Part shown: in pieces, positions 1-5,782 of the stretch
Numbering within the stretch: the stretch's first letter is position 1
Layout of the letters: each line of letters begins with the position of its first letter
Assembly: GCA_946886085.1 (NCBI GenBank)
Contig: CAMPHX010000103.1
Location: 1-5,782 of the forward strand
Length of the DNA: 5,782 nucleotides
Direction: 5' to 3'
From: an uncultured Flavobacteriales bacterium
Lineage (GTDB): Bacteria > Bacteroidota > Bacteroidia > Flavobacteriales > Vicingaceae
The notes under the pieces: generated by a model
What the model was told of the DNA's origin: nothing
The model's input: only the letters and a program-made list of their open reading frames with translations
The model's database searches: none
Position numbers and translations under genes: made by a program

Positions 1-1
1 C

Positions 2-199
2 CCTAACCTTGTTTCCGTTTCTTTAAATATTTTATCAAGTTATGTTTACGACCGACTGAAAGGTAGTTTTGGGAAAAAGACAGCTCATGTTGAACTTTAC
101 ATAGAAACAAAGGAAAAAGGGAAAATCAAAAAAGTAAGTTATAAAGGTGAAGCAAGCGGAATAAAAGACTTAGAAAAAGTTATAAAGGCATTGAAATGA
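2..199 (+). CDS. C-terminal part of an unrecognised protein (start lies left of the window)
   Basis: An open frame enters from the left edge and runs 65 codons to TGA at 197-199. It contains no in-frame ATG, so the start lies outside the window. The visible part begins with a hydrophobic, probably helical stretch (NLVSVSLNILSSYVYDRLKG). It continues with a charged segment that alternates in a way expected for beta strands (HVELYIETKEKGKIKKVSYKG) and ends in a short amphipathic helix (IKDLEKVIKALK). The stop overlaps the ATG of the next gene in an ATGA arrangement, which suggests translational coupling and a shared function. I do not recognise the family. The reading frame is supported by the coupling and by its coherent protein-like composition. 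Confidence 0.6.
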   Translation, partial: PNLVSVSLNILSSYVYDRLKGSFGKKTAHVELYIETKEKGKIKKVSYKGEASGIKDLEKVIKALK

Positions 200-882
200 A
201 AGCATTCTTCGAAAATCCAAATCTACTCATAAAAGAGTTCAACGAAATGGCTGCCATTTCTCAAAAAAAAGCATTCATTACAATTGGTATCGAAATACAA
301 GAGGATGAAATAAAAACACTTGAAAGTTACAGAGAAGAATTAAAAGAATTGAAAAAAGGCTTTGTAGATAGAAAATTGGAGAATGAAGCTAACCTCGTTT
401 ATTGCATAGAAAATTCTTTACTTGCTACCCAATTTGAACTACAAATGCTTGTAAATATTAAGAAAGATAAAATGCATGAGGCGTGGGGAAACTTGGTAAA
501 TGCTCAGGTTACTTATGGGACAGTCATTAGCAATTACCCATTTGAAAGAGTTTCTGAAAATGGATACATGGAAAGACTCTTAAACTATGAGAAACTATTA
601 TTCCCCAATTTATTTTTTCAAAGCGCTGGAGGTATCATTAAAAAAAGTCATTGTTCTATTTGCAAGCAAAGCTTGAACAAATGCGAACATATTAAAGGAA
701 AGTTATACATGGGAGAAATGTGTTGCCGAATTATCACTGAAATGGAATTAGAAGAAGTTTCTTTTGTTGAAAATCCTGCGAATAAGCATTGTAGAGTTTT
801 GACAATACAGCAAAATGGAAAAACAATAGACATTATGACACTTAGAGAAGAAAGCACTACAGCTAACAGGGGTTTGGAGTAA
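196..882 (+). CDS. Unrecognised protein with helical N-terminal region and C-terminal Cys/His metal-binding-like motif
   Basis: A 228-residue protein of unknown function with no signal peptide or membrane segment. Residues about 35-135 are rich in Glu, Lys and Leu and look mostly helical. Residues 150-200 form the most distinctive part: C153-x2-C156, then C163-x-H165, the adjacent C176-C177 and later C199, a spacing compatible with a small zinc-binding fold. This is followed by EVSFVENPAN (187-196). That phrase is reminiscent of the EVSLV-x-NPAN segment of some phage prohead proteases, but the rest of that family is not visible. The ATG is chosen because it overlaps the TGA of the preceding frame (ATGA). 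The last six codons (ANRGLE) and the TAA lie inside the palindromic repeat that follows, so the natural C-terminus may have been altered by the repeat. It is probably accessory rather than core. The gene itself is likely real; its role is unknown. Confidence 0.75.
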   Translation: MKAFFENPNLLIKEFNEMAAISQKKAFITIGIEIQEDEIKTLESYREELKELKKGFVDRKLENEANLVYCIENSLLATQFELQMLVNIKKDKMHEAWGNLVNAQVTYGTVISNYPFERVSENGYMERLLNYEKLLFPNLFFQSAGGIIKKSHCSICKQSLNKCEHIKGKLYMGEMCCRIITEMELEEVSFVENPANKHCRVLTIQQNGKTIDIMTLREESTTANRGLE

Positions 883-993
883 TGGCGGATGAAGTGCTTC
901 GTATGAAACTTATTGCTAAATTTGAACTTTGGTGCTTCATATCAACGGTAGTGCTGTAATACCGCGACTACACCAAGCCCCGAACCGTTACTC
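861..993. repeat. Large imperfect palindrome, attC-like cassette-boundary repeat
   Basis: The two ends of this roughly 130-bp segment are complementary in discrete blocks. TAAC (864-867) pairs with GTTA (987-990). GGGGTTTGG (869-877) pairs with CCAAGCCCC (973-981) over 9 bp with one G-T pair. GTA (879-881) pairs with TAC (969-971), GCGG (885-888) with CCGC (962-965), and GTATGAA (901-907) with TTCATAT (936-942). The spacers are unequal (1 base on the left, 5 on the right between the first two blocks), as expected of a bulged folded strand. An outer AAC/GTT pair, an inner pair of complementary boxes, a variable centre and overlap with the stop of the upstream gene match the general layout of integron attC sites. 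The 7-base core consensus is only partly met (AGCTAAC, GTTACTC). It may instead be another Bacteroidota dispersed repeat or a transcription-terminating structure. Confidence 0.6.
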
Positions 994-1038
994 CGTTTAT
1001 AATTTTATTGATTTCGTCTAAAATAAACCCATAAGCCT

Positions 1039-1046
1039 TATTTTTG
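1039..1046 (+). promoter_or_regulatory. Possible -7 promoter element for tatD
   Basis: TATTTTTG fits the Bacteroidota -7 consensus TAnnTTTG and is followed by CAGT and then the tatD ATG. No TTG lies at the usual distance upstream; the nearest (1008-1010) is 28 bp away, so the -33 half is missing or poor. If the element is used, transcription would begin at or within a few bases of the start codon, giving a nearly leaderless message. The rest of 996-1050 is AT-rich with nothing else recognisable. Confidence 0.35.
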
Positions 1047-1050
1047 CAGT

Positions 1051-1821
1051 ATGATTTTAACCGATACACACACCCATTTATATTCCGAGCAATTTAAAGA
1101 GGATATTGATGAAGTGGTGCAAAAAGCCATTAATTTAGGGATTTCCCGATTTTTTTTACCCAACATTGATAGTGGCTATACGGCTGCTTTGCTAGCGTTA
1201 GCAAAAAAATATCCTGACAATATGTTTCCCATGATGGGCTTACACCCTTGTTCAGTAAAAGCCGATTACCAACAAGAATTAACGCATGTAGAAAAAATGT
1301 TGTCTGAACACCAAGTTGTTGCCATTGGCGAAATTGGTATTGATTTATATTGGGACAAAACATTTTTTAAAGAACAACAAGTCGCTTTTCGTCATCAAAT
1401 CCGCTTGGCTAAAGCTAACAACTTGCCTTTTGTAATTCATTGCCGAGATGCTTTTGATGAAATTTTTGAAATTTTAGACGAAGAAAATGATGAAAACATG
1501 CGTGGCATTTTCCATTGTTTTACTGGTACATTAGAGCAAGCTGAAAAAATAATAGCTTATGGTGGTTTTAAACTAGGCATTGGCGGAGTGGTTACCTTTA
1601 AAAATGCAGGGTTGGATAAAGTAGTCGAACAAATAAATCTAGAACATTTAGTTTTAGAAACCGATGCCCCTTATTTAGCTCCTGTTCCTTACAGAGGGAA
1701 ACGTAACGAAAGTGCTTACATCATTGAAATTGCTACAAAAGTGGCTAATTTAAAACAAGTTAGTTTAGAAGAGGTCGCTAAAATAACTACCTCCAATTCA
1801 AAAACTGTTTTTGGAGTATAA
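1051..1821 (+). CDS. tatD: TatD family metal-dependent DNase/hydrolase
   Basis: A cytoplasmic TIM-barrel amidohydrolase of the TatD/YcfH family; members are magnesium-dependent deoxyribonucleases or related hydrolases. At 256 residues it is the usual length. The metal-site residues appear in the expected order: H7 and H9 in the N-terminal TDTHTHLY, H65 in MMGLHP, E94 in AIGEIGID, H130 in FVIHCRDA, H155 in GIFHCFTG and D205 in LETDAPYL. The family also usually carries a GKRNE segment near the C-terminus, present here at 216-220. The ATG at 1051 must be the start because the metal-binding HxH begins six residues later. There is no Shine-Dalgarno sequence, as is normal for Bacteroidota. It stands alone between the palindromic repeat and the sdh genes, 96 bp before sdhC, and may be cotranscribed with them by read-through. 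The family is certain; which paralog (TatD, YcfH or YjjV type) cannot be settled. Confidence 0.95.
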   Translation: MILTDTHTHLYSEQFKEDIDEVVQKAINLGISRFFLPNIDSGYTAALLALAKKYPDNMFPMMGLHPCSVKADYQQELTHVEKMLSEHQVVAIGEIGIDLYWDKTFFKEQQVAFRHQIRLAKANNLPFVIHCRDAFDEIFEILDEENDENMRGIFHCFTGTLEQAEKIIAYGGFKLGIGGVVTFKNAGLDKVVEQINLEHLVLETDAPYLAPVPYRGKRNESAYIIEIATKVANLKQVSLEEVAKITTSNSKTVFGV

Positions 1822-1838
1822 TTCTAGTTGTAATTTTA

Positions 1839-1872
1839 TTTGATTTTTTGAGGTTATAAAATTTGATTTTTG
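1839..1872 (+). promoter_or_regulatory. Possible promoter of the sdhCAB operon
   Basis: TTTG at 1839-1842 is followed after 22 bp by GATTTTTG at 1865-1872. This resembles the flavobacterial pattern TTG-N17 to 23-TAnnTTTG, with G in place of the first T of the -7 box. The predicted transcript would start near 1880 and have a leader of about 40 bases before sdhC. The 10-mer ATTTTTGCAG (1866-1875) is identical to that at the same kind of site before tatD (1040-1049). No operator or riboswitch is apparent in the 96-bp gap. Confidence 0.35.
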
Positions 1873-1917
1873 CAGAATAGTCCTACATTTGTCGAAAAAT
1901 TATAAATCGTTCATACC

Positions 1918-2589
1918 ATGAATAAAGGATTCTCAACATCTTCAGTAGGAAGAAAAATTTTAATGGCCTTATCAGGTTTTTTCTTATTATTTTTTCTTCT
2001 ACAACATTTTGTAATCAACTTTCTATCAGTGCTTAGTGCTGATGCTTTTAATGAGACATCTCATTTTATGGGTACCAACCCACTTATTCAATATATCCTT
2101 CAGCCTGTACTTCTTTTTGGAGTTTTATTCCACTTAGGAATGGGCATTTACCTTGATTTACAAAACAAAAAAGCAAGACCTGTAAAGTATGCCATGAACA
2201 AACCGGGAGAGAATGCCAGTTGGATGAGCAGAAACATGATTATTACAGGAATAATGATAATGTTGTTTTTAGGCTTACATTTTTATGATTTTTGGATTCC
2301 TGAAATTAAGGACAAGTTTATTGATGGTATTTGGGACAACCCTACAAAATACTATGATCATCTAATTCACAAATTTGAAGATCCTGCTAGAGTAGGCATT
2401 TATGTATTGGCTTTTATTTTCTTAGCCTTGCACTTATTGCATGGCTTTCAATCAGCATTTCAATCAGTGGGTTTTAACCACAGAAAATATACGCCTATCA
2501 TTAAAAAATTAGGAAATCTTTATGCCATCATTATCCCATTAGGATTTATATTTATTGCAATTTTTCATTTTATCAATCACTCGCATTAA
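1918..2589 (+). CDS. sdhC: Succinate dehydrogenase cytochrome b subunit (b558 family)
   Basis: The membrane anchor of complex II, which binds heme b and passes electrons from the Fe-S subunit to quinone, probably menaquinone in this group. At 223 residues it has five predicted membrane helices (about 13-37, 55-79, 105-126, 157-178 and 199-220). This is the single-anchor layout of Bacillus SdhC and Wolinella FrdC, in which two hemes are held by His residues in helices 1 to 4. Matching candidates are H30 in LLQHFVINF, H72 in LFHLGMGIYL, H121 in LGLHFYDFW, and H172 or H175 in LALHLLHGFQSAFQSVG, the last being a hallmark of the family. A soluble loop of about 30 residues lies between helices 3 and 4. 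No separate sdhD is present or needed. The ATG at 1918 gives the expected short N-terminus before helix 1. The stop lies 12 bp before sdhA, so the two are clearly one operon. Confidence 0.95.
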   Translation: MNKGFSTSSVGRKILMALSGFFLLFFLLQHFVINFLSVLSADAFNETSHFMGTNPLIQYILQPVLLFGVLFHLGMGIYLDLQNKKARPVKYAMNKPGENASWMSRNMIITGIMIMLFLGLHFYDFWIPEIKDKFIDGIWDNPTKYYDHLIHKFEDPARVGIYVLAFIFLALHLLHGFQSAFQSVGFNHRKYTPIIKKLGNLYAIIIPLGFIFIAIFHFINHSH

Positions 2590-2601
2590 TCTATTTTAAG
2601 T

Positions 2602-4617
2602 ATGTCAAAATTAGATGCTAAAATACCTGAAGGTCCATTAAAAGATAAATGGACAAATTATAAAAACCACATCGATTTAGTTAACCCTGCTAACAAAAGA
2701 AATATAGATATTATTGTTGTTGGAACAGGATTAGCAGGAGGTTCTGCTGCTGCATCCTTAGCGGAAATGGGTTATAATGTAAAAGCTTTTTGTTATCAAG
2801 ATTCTCCAAGAAGAGCACACTCTATTGCTGCTCAAGGTGGTATAAATGCTGCCAAAAATTACCAAAATGATGGCGATTCTACTTACCGATTATTTTATGA
2901 TACAGTAAAAGGTGGCGATTACAGAGCTAGAGAAGCAAATGTTTATCGTTTAGCTGAAGTTTCTGCCAATATTATTGATCAGTGTGTGGCTCAAGGTGTT
3001 CCTTTTGCAAGAGAATATGGCGGATTGTTAGATAACCGTTCTTTTGGTGGTGTATTGGTTTCCAGAACTTTTTATGCTAAAGGACAAACCGGACAACAAT
3101 TATTGTTGGGAGCTTATTCGGCTATGAACCGCCAAATTGGTAAAGGAAAGATTAAAATGTATAACCGTCATGAAATGCTAGATTTAGTGCTGGTTGACGG
3201 AAAAGCAAGAGGAATTATTGCCAGAAACTTAGTTACAGGAGAAGTAGAAAGACATTCAGCACATGCAGTAGTTATTGCAAGTGGTGGTTACGGAAACGTA
3301 TTCTTTTTATCTACCAATGCTATGGGATCTAATGTTAGTGCTGCATGGAAAGTACACAAAAAAGGAGCTTTCTTTGCTAATCCATGTTATACTCAAATTC
3401 ACCCAACTTGTGTTCCTCGTTCGGGAGAATATCAATCTAAACTTACGTTGATGTCTGAATCATTGAGAAATGATGGGAGAATATGGGTGCCAAAGAAAAT
3501 GGAAGATGTTATGGCCATTAGAGAGAAAAAACTAAAGCCTACTCAAATAAAAGAAGAAGACAGAGATTACTACTTGGAAAGAAGATATCCTGCTTATGGA
3601 AATCTTGTGCCTAGAGATGTCGCTTCTAGAGCTGCTAAAGAAAGATGTGATGCCGGTTATGGGGTTAATGCAACTGGTGAGGCTGTTTATTTAGATTTCT
3701 CAACTGCTATTCAGCGTTATGGTAGAGAAAAAGCCAATATGTTAGGACTTGAAAATCCAACTGCAGAAAAAATTACTCAATTAGGAGAAGAGGTTATTGA
3801 AGCTAAATATGGTAACTTATTCCAAATGTATGAGAAAATTGTAGATGAAAATCCATACAAAACACCTATGATGATTTACCCAGCGGTACATTATACCATG
3901 GGAGGAATTTGGGTGGATTATAACTTAATGACTACCATTCCGGGATGTTATGCTGCCGGAGAAGCTAATTTCTCTGACCATGGAGCTAACAGATTGGGAG
4001 CTTCTGCATTAATGCAAGGATTAGCAGATGGTTATTTTGTATTGCCTTATACTATTGGAGATTATCTTTCTAACGAAATTAGAACAGGAAAAATACCTAC
4101 AGATTTACCTGAATTTGAAGCTGCTGAAAAAGAAGTTAGAGAAAGATTAGAGAAACTCATCAATAATAAAGGAACTAAGTCGGTAGATTATTTCCATAAA
4201 AAGTTAGGTAAAATAATGTGGGATTATGTAGGGATGGCAAGAAATGAAGCGGGACTTAAAAAAGCGATGGACGAAATTGCTCAAATTAGAGAAGAATTTT
4301 GGAAAGATGTTTTTGTTCCCGGGAGTATAAATGAGCTTAATCCTGAATTAGAAAAAGCTGGTAGAGTTGCCGATTTCCTTGAATTAGGAGAGTTGTTTGC
4401 TGTTGATGCATTACACAGAAATGAATCATGTGGAGGTCATTTTAGAGAAGAATCTGTTGAAATTGGAGGTGAACAAGAAGGTGAAGCTAAAAGAGATGAT
4501 GTTAACTTTAAATATGTTGCCGCTTGGGAATTTACAGGAAACCCAAGAGAAGCTGTTTTGCATAAAGAAGAATTAACTTTTAATGATATAGAATTAAAAC
4601 AGAGAAGTTATAAGTAA
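2602..4617 (+). CDS. sdhA: Succinate dehydrogenase/fumarate reductase flavoprotein subunit
   Basis: The catalytic subunit of complex II, which oxidises succinate to fumarate (reversible in some members) on the cytoplasmic face of the membrane using covalently bound FAD. At 671 residues it is typical for the Bacteroidota form. The dinucleotide-binding motif is [12 protein letters not shown] (39-50). The covalent FAD histidine is expected at H73 in [11 protein letters not shown]. Substrate and catalytic residues by comparison with E. coli SdhA are H267 in QIHPTC, R338 in VPRDVASR, H430 in AVHYTMGGI and R464 in [10 protein letters not shown]. The FAD-contacting AAGEAN lies at 451-456. The capping and C-terminal helical domains are complete, so the enzyme looks functional. 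It follows sdhC by 12 bp. Its TAA stop (4615-4617) forms the first three bases of the inverted-repeat element that separates it from sdhB. The b558-type SdhC partner and aerobic-style operon favour SDH over a dedicated fumarate reductase, but direction cannot be read from sequence. Confidence 0.97.
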   Translation: MSKLDAKIPEGPLKDKWTNYKNHIDLVNPANKRNIDIIVVGTGLAGGSAAASLAEMGYNVKAFCYQDSPRRAHSIAAQGGINAAKNYQNDGDSTYRLFYDTVKGGDYRAREANVYRLAEVSANIIDQCVAQGVPFAREYGGLLDNRSFGGVLVSRTFYAKGQTGQQLLLGAYSAMNRQIGKGKIKMYNRHEMLDLVLVDGKARGIIARNLVTGEVERHSAHAVVIASGGYGNVFFLSTNAMGSNVSAAWKVHKKGAFFANPCYTQIHPTCVPRSGEYQSKLTLMSESLRNDGRIWVPKKMEDVMAIREKKLKPTQIKEEDRDYYLERRYPAYGNLVPRDVASRAAKERCDAGYGVNATGEAVYLDFSTAIQRYGREKANMLGLENPTAEKITQLGEEVIEAKYGNLFQMYEKIVDENPYKTPMMIYPAVHYTMGGIWVDYNLMTTIPGCYAAGEANFSDHGANRLGASALMQGLADGYFVLPYTIGDYLSNEIRTGKIPTDLPEFEAAEKEVRERLEKLINNKGTKSVDYFHKKLGKIMWDYVGMARNEAGLKKAMDEIAQIREEFWKDVFVPGSINELNPELEKAGRVADFLELGELFAVDALHRNESCGGHFREESVEIGGEQEGEAKRDDVNFKYVAAWEFTGNPREAVLHKEELTFNDIELKQRSYK

Positions 4618-4714
4618 GGCAATAGGCAATTGTTGAAAAGGCAATAGTTAGAATGAATATATAAGTTAAAACACCAGGTAATTAGGCACTTATTTACTAA
4701 TGTCTATTGCCTTA
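4615..4714. repeat. 100-bp inverted-repeat element (MITE-like) between sdhA and sdhB
   Basis: TAAGGCAATAG at 4615-4625 is perfectly complementary to CTATTGCCTTA at 4704-4714. The match extends to 15 of 18 bases when the ends are compared inward. GGCAAT recurs in direct orientation at 4618, 4625 and 4640, and a partial TAGGCA lies at 4683-4688. No protein is encoded. TAA occurs at 4615-4617 and again at 4715-4717, exactly 100 bp apart, which could be a 3-bp target duplication; alternatively a TA dinucleotide flanks each end. Without the element the sdhA stop would be kept and sdhB would begin 9 bp later, similar to the 12-bp gap between sdhC and sdhA. In the mRNA the ends could pair into a long-loop hairpin. 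A non-mobile dispersed intergenic repeat is the main alternative. Confidence 0.6.
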
Positions 4715-4726
4715 TAAACTATAATT

Positions 4727-5479
4727 ATGGATTTAACACTAAAAATATGGCGTCAGAAAGACGCAACGTCTGAGGGAAAAATGGAAACATATCCCATTAA
4801 AAATATCTCAGAACATTCTTCATTTTTAGAAATGTTGGATGTGTTAAACGAAAACTTAGTAAACGAAGGTAAAGAGCCAGTTGCATTCGATCACGATTGT
4901 AGAGAAGGAATTTGTGGTATGTGTTCTTTATACATTAATGGTGAAGCTCATGGTCCGGATAGAGGTGTAACCACATGCCAACTACACATGAGAATGTTTA
5001 AAGATGGAGATACTATTTACATTGAACCATTTCGTTCTAAAGCTTTCCCGGTAATAAAAGATTTAGTTGTGGATAGAAGTTCTTTTGAGAGAATTCAACA
5101 TGCAGGAGGCTTTATTTCTGTAAATACTTCAGGAAATACACAGGATGCCAATGCGCTTCCTATTCCTAAACCGGATGCAGATAAAGCTATGGATGCTGCA
5201 ACTTGTATTGGTTGTGGTGCTTGCGTAGCCTCTTGTAAAAACTCATCGGCAATGTTGTTTGTTGCGGCAAAGGTTTCTCAGTATTCTTACCTTCCTCAAG
5301 GACAAATAGAAAGAAAAGAACGTGTATTAAACATGGTAGAACAAATGGATAAAGAGGGGTTTGGAAACTGTACCAATACCGGAGCTTGCGAAGTGGAATG
5401 TCCAAAAGGTATTTCACTTGAGTTTATTGCTCGTATGAACAGAGAATATTTAGGAGCTTCAATCGTTTCTGAAAAATAA
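4727..5479 (+). CDS. sdhB: Succinate dehydrogenase/fumarate reductase iron-sulfur subunit
   Basis: The electron-transfer subunit of complex II, linking FAD in SdhA to heme and quinone in SdhC. At 250 residues it is full length. The N-terminal ferredoxin-like domain holds the [2Fe-2S] ligands C58, C63 and C66 in [10 protein letters not shown], and C84 in TTCQLH. The C-terminal domain holds C160, C163 and C166 in CIGCGAC plus C225 in ECPKG for the [4Fe-4S] cluster, and C170, C215 and C221 for the [3Fe-4S] cluster. The C66-C84 loop has 17 residues between cysteines, longer than the 11 of the E. coli and Wolinella proteins. C170 is followed by Lys rather than the usual Pro. I believe both traits are normal for the Bacteroidota branch. 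The start is the ATG at 4727 directly before [10 protein letters not shown], which matches the first beta strand. It is 109 bp from sdhA because of the intervening repeat, so its translation is unlikely to be coupled to sdhA. Confidence 0.97.
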   Translation: MDLTLKIWRQKDATSEGKMETYPIKNISEHSSFLEMLDVLNENLVNEGKEPVAFDHDCREGICGMCSLYINGEAHGPDRGVTTCQLHMRMFKDGDTIYIEPFRSKAFPVIKDLVVDRSSFERIQHAGGFISVNTSGNTQDANALPIPKPDADKAMDAATCIGCGACVASCKNSSAMLFVAAKVSQYSYLPQGQIERKERVLNMVEQMDKEGFGNCTNTGACEVECPKGISLEFIARMNREYLGASIVSEK

Positions 5480-5499
5480 ATAATTAAAGCCTCATACTA

Positions 5500-5563
5500 A
5501 GACTTTGTGGTTCAGTCTTTCGACTTTATAGAAAGACACTAATTATTGTTATTATTTTTTTTT
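5500..5563 (+). terminator. Possible terminator region after sdhB with two overlapping hairpins
   Basis: GTCTTTC (5515-5521) and GAAAGAC (5531-5537) form a perfect 7-bp stem with a 9-base loop. An upstream alternative pairs AGACT (5500-5504) with AGTCT (5514-5518) and would compete for the same bases. A run of nine T (5555-5563) follows, but 17 bases after the stem rather than directly against it, and the stem is GC-poor. This is therefore not a textbook intrinsic terminator. It is placed where the sdh operon should end. Confidence 0.4.
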
Positions 5564-5571
5564 CTACTGCA

Positions 5572-5782
5572 ATGCCTAAATCATGGATCATAATTTGTTT
5601 AATTAATTTTTTAATTACAACCATGCTAGGCTTAGTTTTACGCTATGCTTTTATTGGAGAAATTGATTTTAATTTTAGGTTTTTAACCCACGCCCATTCG
5701 CATATTGCTATGTTGGGATGGTTATATTTAATGTTGTATAGCTTTATTGTTTATCGCTACTTACCTAAGATTAGAAAAATTT
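5572..5782 (+). CDS. N-terminal part of a multi-pass membrane protein with HAHSH motif (runs off the right edge)
   Basis: An ATG at 5572 opens a frame that stays open for 70 codons to the window end. Residues about 5-27 form a hydrophobic helix, followed by a short loop with FIGEIDFNFRF. The motif THAHSHIAMLGW then starts a second membrane helix (about 43-62), followed by a basic stretch (RYLPKIRKI) that probably faces the cytoplasm. Three histidines (H40, H42, H44) at the mouth of a helix suggest heme or metal binding. The segment is reminiscent of the His-rich helix II region of heme-copper oxidase subunit I-like proteins, and I recall similar Bacteroidota membrane proteins, but the visible part is too short to assign. 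There is no clear promoter box or Shine-Dalgarno sequence upstream. It lies 92 bp after sdhB in the same direction and could be a separate unit. Confidence 0.65.
   Translation, partial: MPKSWIIICLINFLITTMLGLVLRYAFIGEIDFNFRFLTHAHSHIAMLGWLYLMLYSFIVYRYLPKIRKI

Noticed and set aside
648..857. Open frame on the minus strand inside the 196-882 gene
   Set aside because: It lies fully antisense to a longer coherent gene and its product has no recognisable domain; it is a shadow of the other strand.
196..882. Assignment of the 228-residue protein as a phage prohead protease
   Set aside because: Only a ten-residue phrase is similar; the catalytic His/Ser region and the N-terminal protease fold are not visible, and no phage genes are nearby.
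861..993. The palindrome considered as a simple intrinsic terminator
   Set aside because: The arms are about 100 bases apart with a structured centre and no T-run directly follows; a terminator role cannot be excluded but does not explain the block structure.
883..1050. tRNA or small RNA gene in the gap before tatD
   Set aside because: No cloverleaf, T-loop GTTCRANNC box or other RNA gene signature could be found.
1130..1363. Open frame on the minus strand inside tatD
   Set aside because: Fully antisense to a gene with all TatD metal ligands; no independent support.
4618..4711. GGCAAT iterations considered as a CRISPR array
   Set aside because: Units are 6-10 bases, irregularly spaced and partly inverted; there are no repeat-spacer periods of CRISPR size.
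5187..5417. Open frame on the minus strand inside sdhB
   Set aside because: Fully antisense to the Fe-S cluster domain of sdhB; low-complexity product without domain features.

Overview
The window looks like a piece of a low-GC Bacteroidota chromosome, most likely a flavobacterium-like organism. Three things suggest this. The succinate dehydrogenase is the three-gene type with one b558-family cytochrome subunit followed by the flavoprotein and iron-sulfur subunits (C-A-B order). Shine-Dalgarno sequences are absent before the genes. Boxes resembling the Bacteroidota -7 element (TAnnTTTG) lie before tatD and sdhC. No species can be named from the sequence alone.

Layout. Positions 1-199 hold the C-terminal end of an unrecognised gene whose stop overlaps (ATGA) the start of a second unrecognised gene (196-882), which encodes a helical protein with a Cys/His-rich, probably metal-binding C-terminal segment. 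The last six codons and the stop of that gene lie inside a large imperfect palindrome (about 861-993) whose geometry recalls an integron attC site or another cassette-boundary repeat. To its right the content changes to housekeeping genes: tatD (1051-1821), then sdhC (1918-2589), sdhA (2602-4617) and sdhB (4727-5479). A possible terminator region follows, then the start of a multi-pass membrane protein (5572 to the right edge) with an HAHSH motif.

Function. SdhC, SdhA and SdhB together form complex II: SdhA oxidises succinate at a covalently bound FAD, SdhB carries electrons through three Fe-S clusters, and the five-helix SdhC anchors the complex and passes electrons to quinone. All expected catalytic and cluster-binding residues are visible, so the complex looks intact. 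TatD is a metal-dependent nuclease/hydrolase with no direct link to respiration.

The two most notable non-coding features are the attC-like palindrome at the accessory/housekeeping junction and a 100-bp element with 11-bp perfect terminal inverted repeats between sdhA and sdhB. TAA occurs at both edges of the latter exactly 100 bp apart, and removing the element would leave sdhA and sdhB 9 bp apart. Both elements supply the stop codon of the gene before them.
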